Shown here in pieces: positions 6,213 to 9,012 of a DNA stretch of 9,012 nucleotides. The translations under genes and the position numbers were made by a program. Numbering within the stretch: position 1 is the stretch's first letter; each line of letters begins with the position of its first letter. The stretch comes from an uncultured Lachnospiraceae bacterium (lineage in GTDB: Bacteria > Bacillota > Clostridia > Lachnospirales > Lachnospiraceae): contig CALGGL010000230.1 of NCBI GenBank assembly GCA_937915975.1, forward strand, positions 1 to 9,012. Direction: 5' to 3'. A model generated the notes under the pieces. It had not been told where the DNA came from. It ran no database searches and saw only the letters and a list, made by a program, of their open reading frames with translations.

Positions 6213-6959
6213 TTATTTTCCAGAAGCTGCTGGAAGAGTTTCATTTTTCAAAGACTCTTCGTATCTTTGCTCTCGGAGCACTTCTTTGATTTTTCCCTTG
6301 ATAATATCCTTGCTGTCCTGATTCATATTTCGAAAGTCTCTTATAATAGCTTCTTCATCAGGATTTGAAGCGATGACTAAGTCTTGGAAATACTTTTCTA
6401 AATTGCCATAAATAGAATCGAATTTACCTGTTTTTTGGTATTCGCGATAAAGGAGTATAAGATTGTATTCGTCCAAATTTGGTTCTATTCCAGGCGAAAT
6501 TGCTCCCGGACTTGTCCAATAACGCTCATTTATTTCAAAAAAAGATGACAACTGCTTATAATAGTTGCTATATGAAGTGTCTTCAGGGTATGATCCAGAA
6601 GCCCATTTAAAGATTGTTGTTTCATCTACGCCCAAATAATCGGCTAACTCCTTATGGCTGACACAATTTATAGACATCTGATGAGATAGTTTTTGATTAA
6701 AATATATGGCGTCTGTATCGCCACCATTAAAACCGTATACATCATCAGCACATATTATGCCATCAATTCCTAATAAATAATCAATGGAAACACCAAAATG
6801 CTTACATATTTGTATTTTGATATCGTCATTGGGTGTACTTTTGCCGCTTTCGTATAGAGAGACTGTTGATTTTACGAGACCAAAAAGTTTTCCAAATTCT
6901 TCTTGAGTTAATCCTGCTTTGAGACGTATAGATTTAATTCTGTTAGGTAAGTCAGACAT
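6213..6959 (-). CDS. XRE-family repressor with two helix-turn-helix segments
   Basis: This 248-residue cytoplasmic DNA-binding protein is probably the maintenance repressor of the element. Residues 4-65 are a classic XRE/Cro-C1 domain (RIKSIRLKAGLTQEEFGKLF, then STVSLYESGKSTP and a closing YLLGID). A second helix-turn-helix lies at about 101-125 (SHKELADYLGVDETTIFKWASG), an uncommon duplication. The rest is helical and charged, with no LexA-type Ser/Lys peptidase signature, so induction by RecA-triggered self-cleavage is not indicated. The ATG at 6959 follows a strong GAGGAGG. It is transcribed divergently from the Cro-like gene, across an intergenic region with nested dyads that is its likely operator. 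Two HTH units per chain could help it bind the roughly 30-bp spaced half-sites seen there. Confidence 0.9.
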   Translation of the reverse strand: MSDLPNRIKSIRLKAGLTQEEFGKLFGLVKSTVSLYESGKSTPNDDIKIQICKHFGVSIDYLLGIDGIICADDVYGFNGGDTDAIYFNQKLSHQMSINCVSHKELADYLGVDETTIFKWASGSYPEDTSYSNYYKQLSSFFEINERYWTSPGAISPGIEPNLDEYNLILLYREYQKTGKFDSIYGNLEKYFQDLVIASNPDEEAIIRDFRNMNQDSKDIIKGKIKEVLREQRYEESLKNETLPAASGK

Positions 6960-6987
6960 AGTTACCTCCTCTTTGTTTTCTGATCAC

Positions 6988-7016
6988 ATTATACACTACA
7001 AATTTAAAAAATTGAA
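6988..7016 (-). promoter_or_regulatory. Promoter of the repressor gene
   Basis: On the minus strand there is a perfect TATAAT (6993-6988) within TAGTGTATAAT. The -35 at 7016-7011 is poor (TTCAAT, 17-base spacer) and overlaps the left arm of the operator dyad. This fits autoregulation by its own product. The 11-base -10 region is identical to that of the antisense RNA promoter at 5160-5170. Confidence 0.6.
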
Positions 7017-7050
7017 CATTTTTAAACAAAGTTTAAGAAAATTCAATTTT
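7008..7050. promoter_or_regulatory. Nested dyad operator between divergent promoters
   Basis: AAAATTGAA (7008-7016) mirrors TTCAATTTT (7042-7050), and TTAAAC (7022-7027) mirrors GTTTAA (7031-7036). Both dyads are perfect and centred on base 7029. The left arm covers the repressor -35, and the right arm lies just before the TTGACA of the rightward promoter. This is where a phage-type repressor should bind to control both directions. Confidence 0.65.
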
Positions 7051-7054
7051 GATA

Positions 7055-7083
7055 TTGACATAGATTAAAAGTTGAAGTAATAT
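7055..7083 (+). promoter_or_regulatory. Rightward promoter of the Cro-like operon
   Basis: A perfect TTGACA (7055-7060) is followed after 17 bases by TAATAT (7078-7083); TATAAA at 7081-7086 is an alternative. It lies about 54 bases before the ATG at 7137 and is flanked by inverted repeats on both sides. Confidence 0.65.
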
Positions 7084-7113
7084 AAACATATCTTGTTGAT
7101 ATATCTTCAACAA
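7071..7113. promoter_or_regulatory. Second dyad set downstream of the rightward promoter
   Basis: GTTGAAG (7071-7077) mirrors CTTCAAC (7105-7111), and TTGTTGA (7093-7099) mirrors TCAACAA (7107-7113). The first arm overlaps the spacer before the -10 box, and the others cover the start region and leader. It may be a second operator or a leader hairpin. The TTGAA/TTCAA half-site is shared with the 7008-7050 operator. Confidence 0.5.
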
Positions 7114-7136
7114 AATGTAAAGAAAGGAGGCATTGA

Positions 7137-7343
7137 ATGAATATAGCACTATTAAAAACAGAGCGGGTTAAAAGAGGTGTTACACAAGAGGCTATTGCTA
7201 AGCATCTTGGATACAAGGATAAGAGCAGTTACTGCCTTATAGAAAAAGGGAGAATTGCCGTATCAACAGATACAGCAAGTAAGATTGTCGCCTTTCTTAA
7301 ATTGCCGGATGATGTAGCCTATGAAATTTTTTTTAAGTCGTAA
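7137..7343 (+). CDS. Cro-like XRE helix-turn-helix protein (68 aa)
   Basis: This is a single-domain DNA-binding protein: five helices in XRE order (LLKTERVKRGVTQEAIAKHL, then SSYCLIEKGRIAVS as the recognition part). It ends FFKS soon after the domain. The ATG follows AAAGGAGG with ideal spacing. It is the first gene of the rightward transcript, opposite the repressor, which is the position of cro or an early activator. The start codon lies 2 bases beyond another TTGAA motif (7133-7137 overlaps the ATG), so autoregulation at this spot is conceivable. The direction of its action on the switch cannot be read from sequence. Confidence 0.88.
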   Translation: MNIALLKTERVKRGVTQEAIAKHLGYKDKSSYCLIEKGRIAVSTDTASKIVAFLKLPDDVAYEIFFKS

Positions 7344-7396
7344 GTTCAAGAAACATCAACTTATTAACATTATACCTCTAAGGAGTGATTAGCAAA

Positions 7397-7870
7397 ATGT
7401 CAAATATTACAGATAAGACAGCTGCCAACGTATTTTATCAGGCACGTATAAAGGCTTCAAAACACAATGAAGCTTTGAGCAGTCGTGAAGGAGCCGCCGA
7501 CATAATGGCGATTGATAGAGGCAGACTATACAGAATTGAATCAGATGTTGCAGCTCCATATCCGGAAGAAGTAAGGATGATGGCTGATTTGTATCATGAG
7601 CCGGAGCTTTGCAATTACTATTGTCGAAAATGTTGCCCTCTTGGAAAAAATATTCCGGAGATTAGAACGGGCAATTTAGACAAAATTACATTAGATGTAG
7701 TTAGAGTCCTGAAAGATGTCTACAAAACAAGGGACACGCTACTCGACATAACCGAGGATGGAATTATAGATGAAAATGAGAAAGAAGATTTAAAAACCGT
7801 TCTCGAAAACCTTGAAAGGATAGCTCAGGTAACGCAAGAACTGAGAACATGGGTGGAAAAAAATTTATAG
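7397..7870 (+). CDS. XRE-type HTH protein with Cys cluster (157 aa)
   Basis: I chose the ATG at 7397, about 11 bases after AAGGAG (7380-7385); the in-frame GTG at 7385 overlaps that ribosome binding site. Residues about 10-70 form an atypical XRE-like domain (FYQARIKASKHNEALSSREG, then IDRGRLYRIESDVAAPYPEEV). A cysteine group follows at C72, C76, C79 and C80 (LCNYYCRKCCPLG), which could bind a metal. The C-terminal half is helical. It contains D117-E128, whose D-x-T-x-D-G-x-I-D-x-x-E spacing resembles a calcium-binding EF-hand loop. Similar proteins are common early regulators in clostridial prophages and conjugative elements, but their precise role is unknown to me. It lies between the Cro-like gene (53 bases upstream) and the small HTH gene (14 bases downstream) in one operon. 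Confidence 0.8.
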   Translation: MSNITDKTAANVFYQARIKASKHNEALSSREGAADIMAIDRGRLYRIESDVAAPYPEEVRMMADLYHEPELCNYYCRKCCPLGKNIPEIRTGNLDKITLDVVRVLKDVYKTRDTLLDITEDGIIDENEKEDLKTVLENLERIAQVTQELRTWVEKNL

Positions 7871-7884
7871 GAAGGAGGTAGAAC

Positions 7885-8082
7885 ATGGGTAAGAATGCAG
7901 CAGCAAAGAAAACCGGCGTTATAAGAGTGGTTCGCAATAATTCATATTATACATACAGCGATGTGATGGAGTTGCTTGGATGTGGACAGTCTAAAGCTTA
8001 CAAGGTAATCAGGGAGATAAGACAAGAGCTTATAGATAAAGGGATCCGGAGAGAGCAAGACAAAACTGTATGTATGCCTTAA
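7885..8082 (+). CDS. Small HTH protein (excisionase/regulator-like), 3' end disrupted
   Basis: This is a 65-residue frame with a strong AAGGAGG at 7872-7878. After a basic, flexible N-terminus, residues about 20-52 ([25 protein letters not shown], split by a turn, then RQELIDKG) form a winged-helix/HTH unit. It is typical of the short excisionase- or regulator-like proteins of Firmicutes mobile elements. These normally continue after the 'KG' with a basic 'GK-hydrophobic-P-x-x-YF' type end. Here the frame runs instead into [12 protein letters not shown], which is the reverse complement of amidoligase coding sequence, so the native C-terminus seems lost at about 8041-8050. Whether the remainder still binds DNA is unknown. 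Its place at the end of the early operon suits a role in excision control. Confidence 0.65.
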   Translation: MGKNAAAKKTGVIRVVRNNSYYTYSDVMELLGCGQSKAYKVIREIRQELIDKGIRREQDKTVCMP

Positions 8083-8770
8083 CCTTTCCTGCATGGAGAG
8101 TGCTGTTAAAAAGTCTAAATTCTACTGTTCCTTTTGAAAAATAAGCATGAAGATTTAGACCGTGATACCTTGTCGAATTGTAATGCTCGTGATTAATTCC
8201 GCCATAATATCCATCATTTACACTTGAATACCAAAGAGACTCGAGATTATCTCCGCTTTTGTCTTTTTTGAAAGCTGCATTCAAGTTTTTGCTCACTTTC
8301 TTGCACCAACGGTTTTCTCTTTGACCGATTTGTAAGCTTTCATAGACAAGATCCTGGCGGTTTGAGAAAAATTCAACAAGCTTTTTAAGGCTTGCTCCAG
8401 TGTGGTTTGCTCCGTCGACATGAATATGGATACCACAGGAATAGTTTGGCTTTGCTCCGGCGGCTCTTAGAGCTCTTACAATTTCTTGAAGAGTCTCGAT
8501 GTCATCATATCTTAGTATAGGAGTTACAAGCTCAACTCTGTATTCATCCATGTATTCTCTTGTATCGTCGTTCCTCGCAGGGTTAATAGAACCGTCTCTC
8601 ATAACCTTCCATTTTCTTCCGTCAGGAGCTTCGATTGTTCTTACTTCATATCGAGAGTTATCTGCACCAGAGGATGAGCCATGAATGATATTCTGAACTG
8701 TTTCGGCAGCCTTTCTTCTTGTGATTCCTGTAAATTCGATTTCAACTCCAAATTTCTGATTTTTCAACAT
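8030..8770 (-). CDS. Amidoligase family protein, C-terminally truncated
   Basis: The protein belongs to the amidoligase group of the COOH-NH2 ligase (ATP-grasp-like) fold, thought to form amide or peptide-type bonds; its substrate is unknown. Visible signatures are the N-terminal [12 protein letters not shown], the middle VELVTPIL and [13 protein letters not shown], and [24 protein letters not shown] near the C-terminus. The ATG at 8770 follows AGGAGGG. The family usually continues for about 50-60 residues after the 'YIQFCLALS' segment. Here the frame ends GSLYL five residues later, at the point where it enters antisense sequence of the small HTH gene. The 246-residue frame is therefore probably a truncated remnant, although the residues conserved in the fold's core are present. 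It is preceded on the same strand by a small frame 20 bases upstream. Such genes are frequent in clostridial conjugative elements and prophages. Confidence 0.8.
   Translation of the reverse strand: MLKNQKFGVEIEFTGITRRKAAETVQNIIHGSSSGADNSRYEVRTIEAPDGRKWKVMRDGSINPARNDDTREYMDEYRVELVTPILRYDDIETLQEIVRALRAAGAKPNYSCGIHIHVDGANHTGASLKKLVEFFSNRQDLVYESLQIGQRENRWCKKVSKNLNAAFKKDKSGDNLESLWYSSVNDGYYGGINHEHYNSTRYHGLNLHAYFSKGTVEFRLFNSTLHAGKVKAYIQFCLALSGSLYL
8041..8050. other. Apparent rearrangement joint between two convergent genes
   Basis: At GGGATCCGGA the coding sequence of the small HTH protein (left, plus strand) meets that of the amidoligase (right, minus strand). Each frame continues only by reading the other's antisense strand. 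The joint lies at or beside a GGATCC palindrome. Loss of both natural 3' ends is best explained by a single deletion or inversion, or by an artificial chimera. Confidence 0.55.
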
Positions 8771-8789
8771 ATTTTTACCCTCCTAATGT

Positions 8790-9012
8790 TTATTTTGCTT
8801 TATTCCAACGATTATCCATTTCGATCATCATATTATGATTTTCGGCTATCAATGCTCTTACGAGCTTTTGATCTGTTGATGTTCTGATAATCTGTCGGTT
8901 TTTAATTACCTGTGTTTCCAGCTGCTTATAGGTCATTTTCTTAATATTCATATTTGCGGTCAAATGAAAAACTAAATTCCGGTTCGGATTGATTTGACCT
9001 CGTATTTTCGAT
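8790..9012 (-). CDS. Hypothetical small protein upstream of the amidoligase gene, possibly 5' partial
   Basis: This minus-strand frame is open from the right edge to the stop at 8790. An ATG at 8951 would give 53 residues, beginning MNIKKMTYKQLETQ and ending RWNKAK, highly charged and helical, with no membrane segment. No convincing ribosome binding site precedes that ATG. The frame continues upstream to the window edge (…NPNRNLVFHLTAN), so the real start may be outside. It ends 19 bases before the amidoligase ATG, with the amidoligase AGGAGGG in the gap, which argues for one operon. I do not recognise the family. Confidence 0.5.
   Translation of the reverse strand, partial: SKIRGQINPNRNLVFHLTANMNIKKMTYKQLETQVIKNRQIIRTSTDQKLVRALIAENHNMMIEMDNRWNKAK

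Larger units (their letters stand above)
3885..9012. mobile_element. Left part of a putative integrative element next to guaA
   Basis: This stretch contains a tyrosine recombinase, a type I toxin-like locus, a phage-type repressor facing a Cro-like gene across a divergent operator, small HTH proteins and an amidoligase-family gene. These are the usual contents of temperate phages and integrative conjugative elements in Clostridia. The recombinase lies less than 100 bases from the 3' end of guaA, a known insertion site for genomic islands. The right end, attR and any transfer, replication or structural genes are not in the window, so phage and conjugative element cannot be told apart. The joint near 8045 means the part to its right may not belong to the same unit. 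Confidence 0.7.

Noticed and set aside
8795..8807. TTATTCCA as a possible second copy of the guaA 3' end (TGGAATAA)
   Set aside because: Only eight bases match, in inverted orientation. The same word also occurs by chance inside the protease gene near 1095, so it is not evidence for an attachment site.
8499..8887. Two plus-strand frames over the amidoligase and the small protein
   Set aside because: They are antisense shadows. The minus-strand frames carry family motifs or a fitting operon arrangement.
1..9012. CRISPR arrays, tRNA or rRNA genes, insertion sequences
   Set aside because: No regularly spaced repeats, no cloverleaf-like or rRNA-like stretches, and no transposase frames were found on either strand.

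Overview
The window looks like a chromosomal segment of a low-GC Gram-positive anaerobe, most probably a Lachnospiraceae-type Clostridium relative. The grounds are strong AGGAGG-type ribosome binding sites, AGA/AUA-rich codon use, a lipobox-type S41 protease, and the character of the accessory genes. Species cannot be fixed from sequence reading alone.

Bases 1 to about 3,940 are ordinary chromosome, all on the plus strand. They hold the 3' part of a coiled-coil M23 murein endopeptidase, a lipoprotein C-terminal-processing protease (S41, PDZ), and guaA (GMP synthase). The protease and guaA are 18 bases apart and probably co-transcribed. A good rho-independent terminator closes guaA.

From just after guaA to the right edge the sequence has the layout of an integrative mobile element, with its left end beside the 3' end of guaA. 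A tyrosine recombinase gene faces guaA convergently. Upstream of it lies a compact unit that standard gene calling misses: a 28-residue holin-like toxin peptide on the minus strand (5263-5349), with a leader that can fold over its ribosome binding site. Converging on it is a candidate antisense RNA of about 95 nt on the plus strand, and the two share a bidirectional terminator. This has the architecture of a type I toxin-antitoxin locus. Next come an unrecognised TPR-like protein and a phage-type repressor with two helix-turn-helix segments, both on the minus strand.

Between 6960 and 7136 is a divergent promoter region with nested dyads, the regulatory switch of the element. Three small DNA-binding proteins follow on the plus strand: a Cro-like HTH protein, a 157-residue HTH protein with a Cys cluster, and a short excisionase- or activator-like HTH protein.

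At about 8041-8050 the order breaks. The last small HTH gene and a convergent amidoligase-family gene run into each other, and both appear to lack their normal C-termini. This suggests a deletion or rearrangement joint, or an assembly or cloning chimera. The right edge holds a small unrecognised reading frame upstream of the amidoligase gene.

The likely working model (inference) is that the repressor and Cro-like protein choose between quiescence and activation, the integrase and small HTH protein act in integration and excision, and the toxin-antisense pair penalises loss of the element.
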